From Hypsibius dujardini (lineage: Eukaryota > Tardigrada > Eutardigrada > Parachela > Hypsibiidae): a stretch of DNA of 20,400 nt. The translations under genes and the position numbers were made by a program. The stretch lies in contig LRSR01008303.1 in NCBI GenBank assembly GCA_001579985.1, positions 1 to 20,400 on the forward strand, given 5' to 3'. The notes under the pieces are model-generated. The model saw only the letters and a program-made list of their open reading frames with translations, was not told the origin of the DNA and made no database searches. Numbering within the stretch: the first letter of the stretch is position 1; each line of letters opens with the position of its first letter. Shown here one piece after another: positions 9,001 through 15,607 of the stretch.

Positions 9001-10660
9001 ACGACAAAGAGGAAGTACGGCGAGGCTGCGATCCTGTATGATGAGGCGGGGAATGCCAACGAGGCAGTCGAAAATTACCGGTACGTCTGCATTGGATGCC
9101 TGTTTGTCTGTCTGTCTGTGTGTCTGTCTGCCTGCCTGTCTGTCTGGTGGTCTGTCTGGATGTCTGTCTGGATGTCTGTCTGTGGTCTGTCTGTCTGTCT
9201 GGATGTCTGTCTGGAGGTCTGTCTGTCTGGATGTCTGTCTGGTGGTCTATCTGTTTGTCTGTCTAGAGGTTTGCATATCTGTCTGCCTGTAGGAAGTCGC
9301 TGGACTGGCAGTTGGCCATGGCCTGTGCCGCCAAAGCCAATTGGGATGCCAAGACCCTCGCCAAGTCCGCCGATCTCACCGCTCTGGCCCTCAAAAGTGC
9401 CGGTCGCCATCTCGAGGCGTCCCGTCTCCTACTCGACAACACCGGCAACGTGTCCGGCGCTTTCGATACGCTTCTGGAAGGCCGACTCTGGTCCGACGCT
9501 CATCTTCTCCTTGAGGTTCGCGACTGCGGTCCGACCGCTCGCAGCAAATTCGGAGCCGCAATCGCCGATGCTGCTTCCGGGGTGCTCGCACAGATCGGTG
9601 ATATTGAAGCGAAAGTGGACAAGTATCAGCCGCGATTAAAGGTGGCGCGGCAGATCAAACGCGAGAGGAAGGCGGGAGGTCTCGGGGACGAATTTATCGA
9701 CAACATGTCAGAGACGAGCTCGGTGAGGAACCAAAAGGAGCAGACAGACAGACAGACAGACTGACAGACAGACTGACAGACAGACAGGCAGACAGACAGA
9801 CAGACAGACAGTTAATTTGTCGAAGTCAATCGGTGATTTCGTTGTTCGGTGTGACTGCAGGTGTCTGAGCGTTCCTCCATGCGGTCGAGTAAGTTCAGCC
9901 GGACGTCCAGCAAGAATCGCCGGAAGGACGAGAAGAAGAAGCGCAGTCTGCGGGAAGGCGGTCCGTATGAGGATCTAGCGCTGTTGGACGCCCTGAAGGC
10001 GCTGTACCGGCAGACGGAGACGCTGATGACAGGGGAAGTGGCCAGTCTGCTCAAGTATCTGCTGCTGCTGCGTAGGATGGATGTGGGATGCCAATTGCAG
10101 AGAGCGTTTGGGGCGTTGTTGAAGAATCTGCAGCGGAGGAGGGAGGAGATTTGGACGATGGAGGAGCTGTCGGCGGTCTTGAGCGGGAGTTTGGCCGGGC
10201 ATGTGAGTAGATCAGACAGACAGACACACAGGCAGACAAACCGACAGACAGATAGACAGACAGACAAACAGGCAGGCAAACAGGCAGGCAAACAGGCAGA
10301 CAGACAGACAGACAGAGAGACAGAGAGACAGACAGAGAGACAGATAGGCAGGCAGACAGACAGACAGAAAGACAGATAGATTGATTGATAGACAGATAGG
10401 CAGGCAGAGAGACAGGCTGACAGGTAGGTAGACAGACATATGCCTCCGTGTCTGTCTGAATCAGATTCCTTTGTCTGTAGACATTCGGACCGGACGCCAC
10501 CACTAGCTCCATCGTTTCCGGTCTGGCTGCTTCCGCTGCCCAGGATGCTCGAGAGCCACAACCAGGAGATCTCTCATTGACTGATTTAGCGTTATATGTA
10601 CCACCTGATTTCAACCTCATCGCCTCGTGGAATGAAATGCATCTAGAGCAGTTTGAGTAG
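2367..10660 (+). CDS. ELP1: Elongator complex protein 1 (ELP1/IKAP), complete, 10 coding exons
   Basis: Join: 2367-2657, 3711-3968, 4165-4745, 6165-6718, 7072-7407, 7708-8228, 8605-9080, 9293-9722, 9861-10202, 10481-10660. This gives 3,969 nt and 1,322 aa; human ELP1 is 1,332 aa. ELP1 is the scaffold of Elongator. Its dimer holds Elp2 and Elp3, which with Elp4-6 modify wobble uridine-34 of tRNAs (cm5/mcm5/ncm5), mainly in the cytoplasm. Visible landmarks are the start MRNLRL (human MRNLKL), [15 protein letters not shown] at residues 160-174, WRGDGQFF at 200-207, [12 protein letters not shown] at 877-888, [11 protein letters not shown] at 893-903, and the basic [11 protein letters not shown] segment from 1167. 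By family knowledge, residues 1 to about 700 form two beta-propellers, followed by an alpha-solenoid and a dimerising C-terminus. Intron phases are 0,0,2,1,1,0,2,0,0, and all introns are GT-AG. The frame is open upstream of 2367, but that part is repeat-derived. The gene looks intact. The least certain boundary is the exon 4 donor. Confidence 0.96.
2634..3190. repeat. About 200-bp tandem repeat across the exon 1 donor, 2 close + 1 diverged copy
   Basis: Copy 1 is 2634-2828 and copy 2 is 2835-3029, offset exactly 201 bp and nearly identical, with only a handful of substitutions. A third, clearly diverged copy follows: its AATGCGCAGACTG is 198 bp downstream of the copy 2 counterpart, and the similarity can be traced to about 3190. 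Each copy ends in a (TCAA)n run. Copies 1 and 2 both contain the last exon 1 codons and the GTGAGA donor. Confidence 0.9.
3434..3641. repeat. 49-bp minisatellite, four copies, in ELP1 intron 1
   Basis: ATTAGATGTTTCTTGCTTGA occurs at 3441, 3490, 3539 and 3588, an exact 49-bp spacing. Copies differ only by C/T changes in GGYGTGGTATYGTCC. Each unit ends in CAATCAATCA, the same TCAA motif that caps the 200-bp repeat just upstream. Confidence 0.92.
3711..3968 (+). CDS. ELP1: ELP1 exon 2 (residues 98-183)
   Basis: The acceptor is CTGTTTTTAG|GAT and the donor CAG|GTTAGT, phase 0 on both sides. It encodes the propeller segment [14 protein letters not shown] (human SVMSWSPDQELVLL) and [15 protein letters not shown], one of the most conserved ELP1 stretches. 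Confidence 0.95.
3990..4153. repeat. (TCAA)n tract filling ELP1 intron 2
   Basis: An imperfect tetranucleotide TCAA run with TTGATCAG and TTGGTCAA interruptions occupies almost all of the 196-nt intron 2 (3969-4164). It leaves only about 20 nt next to the donor and 12 nt next to the acceptor. Confidence 0.9.
4165..4745 (+). CDS. ELP1: ELP1 exon 3 (residues 184-377)
   Basis: The acceptor is GTGTTTTTCAG|TTG and the donor TGCCG|GTAGGC, leaving a phase-2 codon (CG + A = Arg). It encodes [32 protein letters not shown] and [16 protein letters not shown], all direct counterparts of human ELP1 propeller segments. Confidence 0.95.
4779..4798. other. Perfect 8-bp stem hairpin near the intron 3 donor
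   Basis: GATCACTT-TTCC-AAGTGATC forms a perfect 8-bp stem with a 4-nt loop, 33 nt after the 5' splice site and directly before the CAGA tract. In RNA it could insulate the donor from the repeat. This is inferred from complementarity only. Confidence 0.5.
4799..4939. repeat. CAGA/CAGG tetranucleotide array in ELP1 intron 3, first block
   Basis: An imperfect (GACA)n tract with higher-order motifs. GTAGTTAGACAGGCAGG occurs twice and CAGGCGGTCAGACAGACA once. The same motifs recur in the second intron 3 block and in the array downstream of ELP1 at 10941-11196, so the three loci appear related. Confidence 0.88.
4940..5828. other. Unique middle part of ELP1 intron 3
   Basis: About 890 nt lie between two CAGA arrays. 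An open frame at 5202-5486 would give 94 residues but resembles no family I recognise. The ELP1 protein is continuous across exon 3 to exon 4, so no extra ELP1 exon is needed here. Confidence 0.6.
5829..6081. repeat. CAGA tetranucleotide array in ELP1 intron 3, second block
   Basis: About 250 nt of (CAGA)n, nearly pure from about 5951 to 6080, ending 83 nt before the exon 4 acceptor. Its sense-strand orientation is complementary to the CTGT/CTGC tract of intron 4, which lies on the other side of exon 4. Confidence 0.92.
6165..6718 (+). CDS. ELP1: ELP1 exon 4 (residues 377-562)
   Basis: The acceptor is TTCTTTTGCAG|A, completing Arg 377 (CG+A). It encodes [14 protein letters not shown] (human VAVIDGNRVLVTVF) and the second-propeller blades. 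I place the donor at 6719 (GCTG|GTTCGT), because phase 1 then joins exon 5 as Gly. A second phase-compatible donor, G|GTCTGT at 6761, would add 14 residues read from the start of the repeat. The exon end is therefore less certain than the others. Confidence 0.85.
6737..6925. repeat. CTGC/CATG/CTGT tetranucleotide tract in ELP1 intron 4
   Basis: On the sense strand the core (about 6775-6900) is dominated by CCTG units with CATG interruptions, flanked by CTGT units. The transcribed RNA is thus a CCUG/CUGU tract inside a 353-nt intron. Confidence 0.92.
7072..7407 (+). CDS. ELP1: ELP1 exon 5 (residues 562-674)
   Basis: The acceptor is CTTTCTTTCAG|GT and the donor AATG|GTACCT, phase 1. It covers the end of the second propeller: [20 protein letters not shown] (human SFAVYDEFLLLTTHSH) and [11 protein letters not shown] (human VERGSRIVTVV). 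The middle of this segment is less conserved. Confidence 0.88.
7422..7668. repeat. CTGT tetranucleotide tract in ELP1 intron 5
   Basis: About 245 nt of (CTGT)n with TTTG and GGTT variants fill most of the 300-nt intron. The 3' splice site TTGTCTGTCTAG at 7707 lies about 40 nt past the main tract, but itself reads like two repeat units with one A change. Confidence 0.92.
7708..8228 (+). CDS. ELP1: ELP1 exon 6 (residues 674-847)
   Basis: The acceptor is TGTCTAG|AA, giving a Glu codon with the G of exon 5. The donor is ATG|GTAAGG, phase 0. It encodes [19 protein letters not shown] (human LVLQMPRGNLEVVHHRALV), then the start of the alpha-solenoid: [17 protein letters not shown] (human AFECMRKLRINLNLIYD). 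Confidence 0.95.
8253..8594. repeat. CTGT/CTCTGTCTG/CTGTGT tract in ELP1 intron 6
   Basis: About 340 nt fill nearly the whole 376-nt intron. It opens with CTGCCTGCCT variants, passes through CTCTGTCTGTCTG units and ends in CTGTCTGTGT units. It stops 10 nt before the acceptor TGTCTCCAG at 8604. Confidence 0.92.
8605..9080 (+). CDS. ELP1: ELP1 exon 7 (residues 848-1006)
   Basis: The acceptor is GTCTCCAG|AAA, phase 0. The donor is TACCG|GTACGT, phase 2. It carries the strongest solenoid signature: [22 protein letters not shown] followed by [11 protein letters not shown] (human [27 protein letters not shown]), then [12 protein letters not shown] (human YLKRYEKAIGHL). Confidence 0.96.
9099..9290. 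repeat. CTGT tract in ELP1 intron 7
   Basis: About 190 nt of (CTGT)n with GGATGTCTGTCT variants occupy almost all of the 212-nt intron. The acceptor GTCTGCCTGTAG at 9292 is continuous with the repeat. Confidence 0.9.
9293..9722 (+). CDS. ELP1: ELP1 exon 8 (residues 1006-1149)
   Basis: The acceptor is CCTGTAG|G, completing Arg 1006 (CG+G). The donor is TCG|GTGAGG, phase 0. It encodes solenoid helices ([39 protein letters not shown]) and ends in SETSS, matching human SETSSVVSG. Confidence 0.93.
9741..9810. repeat. CAGA tract in ELP1 intron 8
   Basis: About 70 nt of (CAGA)n with CTGA interruptions start 18 nt after the donor in the shortest intron (138 nt). The sense orientation is opposite to intron 7 across exon 8. 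Confidence 0.92.
9861..10202 (+). CDS. ELP1: ELP1 exon 9 (residues 1150-1263)
   Basis: The acceptor is TGACTGCAG|GTG and the donor CAT|GTGAGT, phase 0 both sides. It encodes the Ser/Arg-rich linker and basic [18 protein letters not shown], then EDLALLDAL (human EDLALLEAL) and EIWTMEELS. In yeast Elp1 the corresponding basic region takes part in tRNA binding; for this protein that is inferred. Confidence 0.95.
10213..10439. repeat. CAGA tract in ELP1 intron 9
   Basis: About 225 nt of imperfect (CAGA)n with CAGG, CAAA and GAGA variants start 10 nt after the donor GTGAGT. A short CTGT stretch follows just before the acceptor TTTGTCTGTAG at 10480. Confidence 0.92.
10481..10660 (+). CDS. ELP1: ELP1 exon 10, C-terminus and stop (residues 1264-1322)
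   Basis: The acceptor is TGTCTGTAG|ACA, phase 0, and the stop TAG is at 10658-10660. The sequence begins [15 protein letters not shown] (human VLGPNSTANSIMASY) and includes [10 protein letters not shown] (human AELFIPPKIN) just before the end, so the C-terminus is complete. Confidence 0.93.
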   Translation, partial: TFGPDATTSSIVSGLAASAAQDAREPQPGDLSLTDLALYVPPDFNLIASWNEMHLEQFE

Positions 10661-10870
10661 ACATGAATCGTTTTCTTTCCCTTCCGATTCTTTTTCTTCA
10701 CGTTATTGATCAGTCTTCTGAGTGCAAACGTTTTTCCCACATCATCGACTGCAGACCTTATTTTTGATACCTACTTCCGTGCGTGTATTGTCTTACCCCT
10801 GATTTATCTTGGAGCCTTTTAGAGTAATGTAGTAAAACAAATCAAACAAATCAAATAAATTGTTTTTTTT
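10661..10870 (+). terminator. ELP1: ELP1 3' UTR and poly(A) signal
   Basis: A canonical AATAAA occurs at 10854-10859, about 195 nt after the stop, followed at once by a TG/T-rich element (TGTTTTTTTT) that can serve as the downstream cleavage signal. Cleavage near 10870-10880 is inferred. Confidence 0.7.
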
Positions 10871-10940
10871 ACATTATAAAGAAAATTTAAATTTAATTAA
10901 AATGTAAATTAATTTCCCTTTTTAATGGAATTTTAAAGAA

Positions 10941-11196
10941 GTCAGGCAGGCGGTCAGACAGACAAACAGGCAGGCAGGCAGGCGGTCAGACAGACAAACA
11001 GGCAGGCAGGCAGGCGGTCAGACAGACAGACAGGCGGTCAGACAGACAGGCAGGCGGTCAAACAGACAGACAGACAGGCGGTCAGACAGACAGGCAGGTA
11101 GGCGGTCAGACAGACAGACAGACAGACAGGCAGGCAGGCGGTCAGACAGACAGGCAGGCAGTCAGACAGACAGACAGTCAGGCAAGTAGTTAGACG
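10941..11196. repeat. GACA/CAGG array with GGCGGTCA higher-order unit
   Basis: The motif CAGGCGGTCAGACAGACA recurs about eight times with varying numbers of CAGG and CAGA units between copies. The array ends in GTAGTTAGAC. Both motifs also occur in ELP1 intron 3 (4860-4926 and near 5868). It lies just downstream of the ELP1 poly(A) region. Confidence 0.9.
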
Positions 11197-11636
11197 AAAA
11201 TGGATTTCAATAATTTAATACAGAAATTTTGTTTAGTAAATTATAAAAATTTGAATTTTTGTCGCAATGGCATCCATCAAGCCAAAGTCTCTCATTCTTG
11301 ACCATCCGGTATGCTCCGTTGTGGCCTTGGCGGCATTCCGTTCAACCGCAGCGCTCGTGTGGTCATCAATCTGAATGGTCGGCGAAAAATGCCACACGAA
11401 AAAACAAGAAATAACGCGGCGAGTCTTGCCCGCGTACGAGCCGGTTCTCCGTGCTGTGTGTCCGATCCAGACGCGCAGAGGTGCTAAACGGCTCTCACAA
11501 ACAATACCTCCAATCAGGGTAAGGCGTGTGAAGAACCCTAGAGCACTTTATATACTCCACTCCTATATGACAAAATGATCAATGAGCAGCTCGCGACGAT
11601 GAGCTCCAATCCGGGCCTCAACTCCAACCGAAATTC
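11197..11636. other. Intergenic, no gene recognised
   Basis: A 58-codon open frame starts at ATG 11311, and another at 11375-11578. Neither resembles a known family. Start context and coding pattern are unconvincing. No RNA gene is recognised. Confidence 0.5.
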
Positions 11637-11683
11637 ATTTGTATATATATATATATAAATAATATATATATATATATACAAAT
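11637..11683. repeat. AT-rich perfect palindrome
   Basis: ATTTG(TA)n on the left and (TA)nCAAAT on the right flank a central AATAA, giving an almost perfect inverted repeat of about 47 bp. It can extrude as a cruciform. Irregular TAATATAAT DNA follows to about 11755. Confidence 0.85.
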
Positions 11684-11764
11684 AGTACATAACATAATTT
11701 AATATAATATTATATTATACGGTATAATTTAATATAATGTATATATTAACACTATATTGACACT

Positions 11765-12444
11765 CGGCCATAAACACGTCAGTCCGAGCAGCAGCAGAAG
11801 GGGCGGACCCTCTTTTACACTGACTTGACGGTTTGACGCTTTGACTCTTCACTACACGCAACAGCAGACGGATGAAGCGATGGCCGGGTCTGTGGGCCGA
11901 TAAAAGACGCTTACGGACAGACGCCTTGTGTGTGTGCCCATCGCGACATGCCCTGCCCTCTCTCTCTCATCCTCTGTCAGATAAATCAAAATCGCTGCAG
12001 CAAATATCGCGCCGATTCAAGAGCAAAAAAGTTGGTTTGATTTTTGAGCCACTTTTCCTCCTCGCGCTCTCTTTCTCTCACACGCTTCACACACACACGC
12101 GCGGACAAAACGGATCGCGATTATTTTCATCGCGAAAGTTGGTTCACTTTCATCGCGGCGCTTTGTGTGTTGGCGTTGCGGATCATCCTGGTCGCGTCGC
12201 TTAACGCGGAGGGACGGATCGAAAATCCGCGGATCGCGGATCGCACTCTTCCAGAGCGATCGTTTTTGAAGCGTTTGATCTGTGACGTGATCTTCCGTTT
12301 TATTCTTTTATTATTTCCCTCTTTTCTCTCCCTCTCTCTGCGCGGGATTTTCGCGGGATTGAAGCACGACTTCCGGTTTAATTCTCTTTGCTTCACTTTT
12401 CCTTTTTCACGCGGGTCCATTGTCCCTGACTCTTTGGACAAGTG
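11765..12444 (+). promoter_or_regulatory. Probable promoter / 5' leader region of the 12510 gene
   Basis: This segment is richer in CpG and GC than its flanks, with pyrimidine-rich stretches and several TCGCG / CGCGGATCGCGGATCGC clusters near 12210-12245. It precedes a credible first coding exon. No single TATA box or start site can be fixed. Long open frames here (for example 12044-12565) look like by-products of composition. Confidence 0.35.
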
Positions 12445-12487
12445 TGACGTCATCGGCGGTCTGACGTCATCGGGCGGTCTGACGTCA
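12445..12487. promoter_or_regulatory. Three tandem perfect cAMP-response-element palindromes
   Basis: TGACGTCA occurs at 12445-12452, 12462-12469 and 12480-12487, spaced 17 and 18 bp. Each is followed by TCG and the first two by CGGCGGTC-type spacers. TGACGTCA is the full CRE bound by CREB/ATF bZIP dimers. The cluster ends 22 bp before the ATG at 12510, so it sits in a proximal promoter or short 5' UTR. The motifs are directly visible; activity is inferred. Confidence 0.75.
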
Positions 12488-12509
12488 TCGTCAGCTCTGG
12501 CCCGGCGAG

Positions 12510-12821
12510 ATGGCCCATCATTCGGCCCGTTTTTCCTTCTTGCGCTTTTTCGGCGGCGGGAATAATCATTTTGCTAAAGATGGCGGGAATAATAACAATA
12601 ATAATGATTCACTGCGGGAGGATGATTCGCATCTGCGCCGGACCAGGTCGTTGTGTGATGGACGAGCTAGTGTGATGATCGGCGGATTAACGAGCAATCA
12701 CAGTCAGCATTATTACAAAGGATTTCACGCGGCACTACCGCTGACTGCCAATCAGAGTCAACGCTTTTACAACACCCGAATCAAGCGGAAGGTCCCTGCA
12801 ACAGCCACGAACAATTCTATG
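12510..12821 (+). CDS. First coding exon of an unrecognised gene, partial
   Basis: ATG in good context (GGCGAGATGG) opens 104 codons, ending at a consensus donor ATG|GTAAGA, phase 0. The protein starts MAHHSARFSFLRFFGGG. It has an Asn-rich run (GGNNNNNND), a basic RRTRSLCDGR patch that could be a phosphorylation site, and NTRIKRKVP near the exon end. No signal peptide or membrane segment is present in this part. It looks like a disordered cytoplasmic or nuclear N-terminus. I do not recognise the family. Support comes from the CRE cluster upstream, the start context and the donor. Downstream exons were not identified with confidence and may lie beyond the window. Confidence 0.55.
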
Positions 12822-12828
12822 GTAAGAC

Positions 12829-13129
12829 TTTTGTCGAGGATTTTGGTAGAGGATTTTGTAGAAGATTTTGTAGAAGAATTTGTCGAGGATTTTGGTAGAG
12901 GATTTTGTAGAAGATTTTGGTAGAGGATTTTGTAGAAGAATTTGTCGAGGATTTTTGTAGAGGATTTTGTAGAAGAATTTGTAGAAGAATTTGTAGAGGA
13001 TTTTGTAGAAGAATTTGTCGAGGATTTTGGTAGAGGATTTTTTGGATGATTTTGTCGAGGATTTTTTGGATAATTTTGTCGAGGATTTTGTAGAAGATTT
13101 TGGTAGAGGATGTTTTGGATATTTTGTAA
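12829..13129. repeat. GATTTTGTAGAAGA minisatellite at the start of an intron
   Basis: About 300 nt of short interleaved units (GGATTTTGTAGAAGA, GAATTTGTCGAGGA, GGATTTTGGTAGAG) start within 10 nt of the GTAAGA donor at 12822. Units are 12-15 bp and combine in irregular order. Reading frames on either strand are repeat artefacts. Confidence 0.9.
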
Positions 13130-13416
13130 AAATTGAAGAAAGCATATAAAACGATCGCTTAAAGAGAGAAGCATCCATAATTTGATATCTCGATAAAGAC
13201 GTCACTTGTTAGACAAACAACACACAGACAACACACACCTCATCAACACAGCAAATGATTCATTAATCAAGAGTGCCGGGTGTTTTCTCACGACCTCTCA
13301 CTGGCTCGTCCGTTCCCTCGAGTACTCCGCGTGTGTCACCCTAACGAATTTTGCACGGTCGGAAAATCATTTTCGAGGCCTTTTTTTCGGAAATTATTCG
13401 GGTCTTAATTTTTTCT
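13130..13416. other. Non-coding, probably intronic
   Basis: This is unique AT-rich DNA downstream of the minisatellite. Short frames are present, but none has splice or homology support. Confidence 0.45.
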
Positions 13417-13560
13417 AAATTTGGTGCTCTTAAAGGTCCTTTATTTTGAACGTATCACAAATTTTGTTCACACGCAAAAAGGGCCAAATTTGGTGCTCTT
13501 AAACGTCCTTTATTTTGAACGTATGAAAAAATTTGTTCACACGCAAAAAGGGCCAAATTC
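13417..13560. repeat. 69-bp tandem duplication
   Basis: AAATTTGGTGCTCTTAAA begins at 13417 and again at 13486. Each copy runs through TCCTTTATTTTGAACGTAT and TTGTTCACACGCAAAAAGGG, with few substitutions. A third unit starts (GGGCCAAATTCGTGC) but is truncated. Confidence 0.9.
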
Positions 13561-13880
13561 GTGCTAATAAAACTAAATTGTACTACTTTATTCAAAAATC
13601 ACGGAAAATGACAGACTGACTGATGATCACTGTCTGCCTGCAGTCAGTTGTGACTTCCTCGAACATCCAATAGAAATGTGTGCCGGCGTGAAGAGCTCTG
13701 GCTTTTTTCATCTGCCGTTTATTGGTTCTTTCAGTAATTGATCATGATAATAGCGAGATCTGGTACTCTTCAAAAAGCTGTTACCAATACCTGATCTACC
13801 CTCCTTGCCCGTGTTAATGACCGGTCTCTCCGTTCTACAAACAGTAATTTACTTAAAAAAACTAGGTTGATATTTCCGCG
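13561..13880. other. Non-coding, no gene recognised
   Basis: This is unique AT-rich sequence between the 69-bp duplication and the large CTGTGT tract. I see no exon, RNA gene or clear regulatory motif. Confidence 0.45.
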
Positions 13881-13882
13881 AT

Positions 13883-13933
13883 GTGTCTGTCTGTCTGTGT
13901 GTCTGTGTGTGTCTGTGTCTGTCTGTGTCTGTA

Positions 13934-13987
<54 letters not shown>

Positions 13988-14290
13988 TGTCTGTCTGTGT
14001 GTGTCTGTGTGTGTCTGTGTGCGTGTGTCTGTTTGTGTCTGTCTGTCTGTGTGTGTCTGTGTGCGTGTCTGTGTCTTTGTGTGTGTGCGTCTGTGTCTCT
14101 CTGTCTGTCTGTGTCTGTGTCTGTGTCTGTGTCTGTGTCTGTGTCTGTGTCTGTGTCTGTGTCTGTGTCTGTGTCTGTCTGTCTGTGTCTGTGTCTGTGT
14201 CTGTCTGTCTGTGTCTGTGTGTCTGTGTCTGTGTGTCTGTGTCTGTGTGTCTGTGTCTTTGTGTGTGTATCTGTGTGTGTCTGTGTGTGC
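13883..14290. repeat. Compound CTGT / TG / CTGTGT microsatellite
   Basis: About 400 nt run from (CTGT)n through a pure (TG)n near 13938-13986, mixed CTGTGTGT units, a long (CTGTGT)n hexamer near 14108-14176, then mixed units. All six frames stay open, giving spurious VCLS and HTDTQ proteins. Confidence 0.95.
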
Positions 14291-15406
14291 TCCATATATC
14301 TGCACGTTGACGTGTGTTCCACGTGTGCGTCTGTGTGTTCGCGGTGTGTCCACTTCAACCTGAACGGACTCGCACCAGCTTGATCACTGCATAGATAATT
14401 AATCAATAAACGCTCAGAACGAAAAAAACCTCTCCTTCCTCGAATTATCATTTTGACTGCAGACAATGATTTTTCTTAGTTTTTTTAAGGCAACTGCAAT
14501 TTGTCTTCGATATCTTCAAATTGTTTTTAAAATTTGATTTTTTCCTAATTTTTTTTATGTACCTCCAAATTTTTTCAATTTTTTTAGGTCCGTCAATTTT
14601 TTTTAAATTTTTTTAGGTACCTTCAATTTTCTATCTTTTTCTCTTGCATCTGCCTGGATGCAACAAATATTTTGAGACATTTGTACTGGGTCACACGCAA
14701 GTAGAGTTCGTCTGAAAGCTTCTGCGAAAAATGCAGAAAAAACCAGTTCAAATTTGTTCTCCCCAAAAAAGTTGTCCGGGCCTTTTTATAATTGAAAAAA
14801 AAGTAGTATAAGTGAAGAAAAAATTTCATCTTGTAATTTGTCGCATTACTCGAATTCGAAATGTCTTTCTACTTCTTTATTCCTGACACGCACAATTCAA
14901 TTTTATAAATTTTTTTTGTTGCATTTTTTTTCATGACAAATTTTTTTTGAAAAATTTACTCGTACGAGAGAATGCGACTCACTGAACATCTTTTTTTTGA
15001 GTGTTGTTTTACGTCAAGAGTAAAAGACGGATTATTTAGGATCACTGGGTTAATCAAAGCTGAGATATGGCGCCTTTTGGGAGTACTTGGAGCGTCCCAA
15101 AGAGACTCATTCCCTCGTGTCTGTGTATTGTTCTGAAGGGAGGAATTATTAATCCCGCTTCCGCTTCAATTGGGAAGCTTCTCCCTCTGTATGGACACTG
15201 GTGGGTCAATCTGGTCAAACTCAACAGCGGCATCTTATCAACGCGACCTAGATCCCCATTTCGGGCTTGAAAGTTTGCACGGGCCAGTTAATCACACTCT
15301 ACACGCCGTAATTCGTCCAGAGAGGCTTGCAATCAAACAGTGCCAGCTTTTCTTTGCAGCGGGATGGGCAGTTCCTCCCAGATGTGATTGCTCTGGTAAC
15401 CTAATA
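14291..15406. other. Non-coding, T-rich, no gene recognised
   Basis: The part from about 14475 to 14640 is T-rich, with repeated TTTTTTTAGGTACCTTCAATTTT-like stretches. The rest (to 15406) is unique. Short frames such as 15067-15270 lack homology or splice support. Confidence 0.45.
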
Positions 15407-15607
15407 ACACAGACACAGACACAGACACAAACACAGACGCAGACACAGACACAGACACAGACACAGACACAGACGCAGACACAGACACAGACACAGGCAC
15501 AGGCACAACATAGACACAGACATGGACATAGACATAGACATAGACATAGACATAGACATAGACATAGACATAGACATAGACATAGACATAGACATAGATA
15601 TAGATAG
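15407..15607. repeat. Hexanucleotide array ACAGAC switching to ATAGAC
   Basis: The left half (about 15407-15500) is (ACAGAC)n with ACAGGC, ACAAAC and GCAGAC variants. After a short transition (GCACAACATAGACACAGACATGG) it becomes a pure (ATAGAC)n of about 13 units, 15526-15604. The period stays six while one base changes. Confidence 0.95.

Noticed and set aside
5757-9292. Long open frames reading DRQT, VCLS or ACLP repeats in ELP1 introns and elsewhere
   Set aside because: Tetramer and hexamer repeats lack stop codons in most frames on both strands. The frames have no non-repeat homology and overlap introns of a well-supported gene.
11311-11487. 58-codon open frame downstream of ELP1
   Set aside because: No known family, no signal peptide, no poly(A) signal or splice support. 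It is of a length expected by chance.
12044-12565. 173-codon open frame across the CRE cluster
   Set aside because: It begins without a good start, overlaps the promoter-like region and the better-supported exon at 12510, and shows composition-driven residues.
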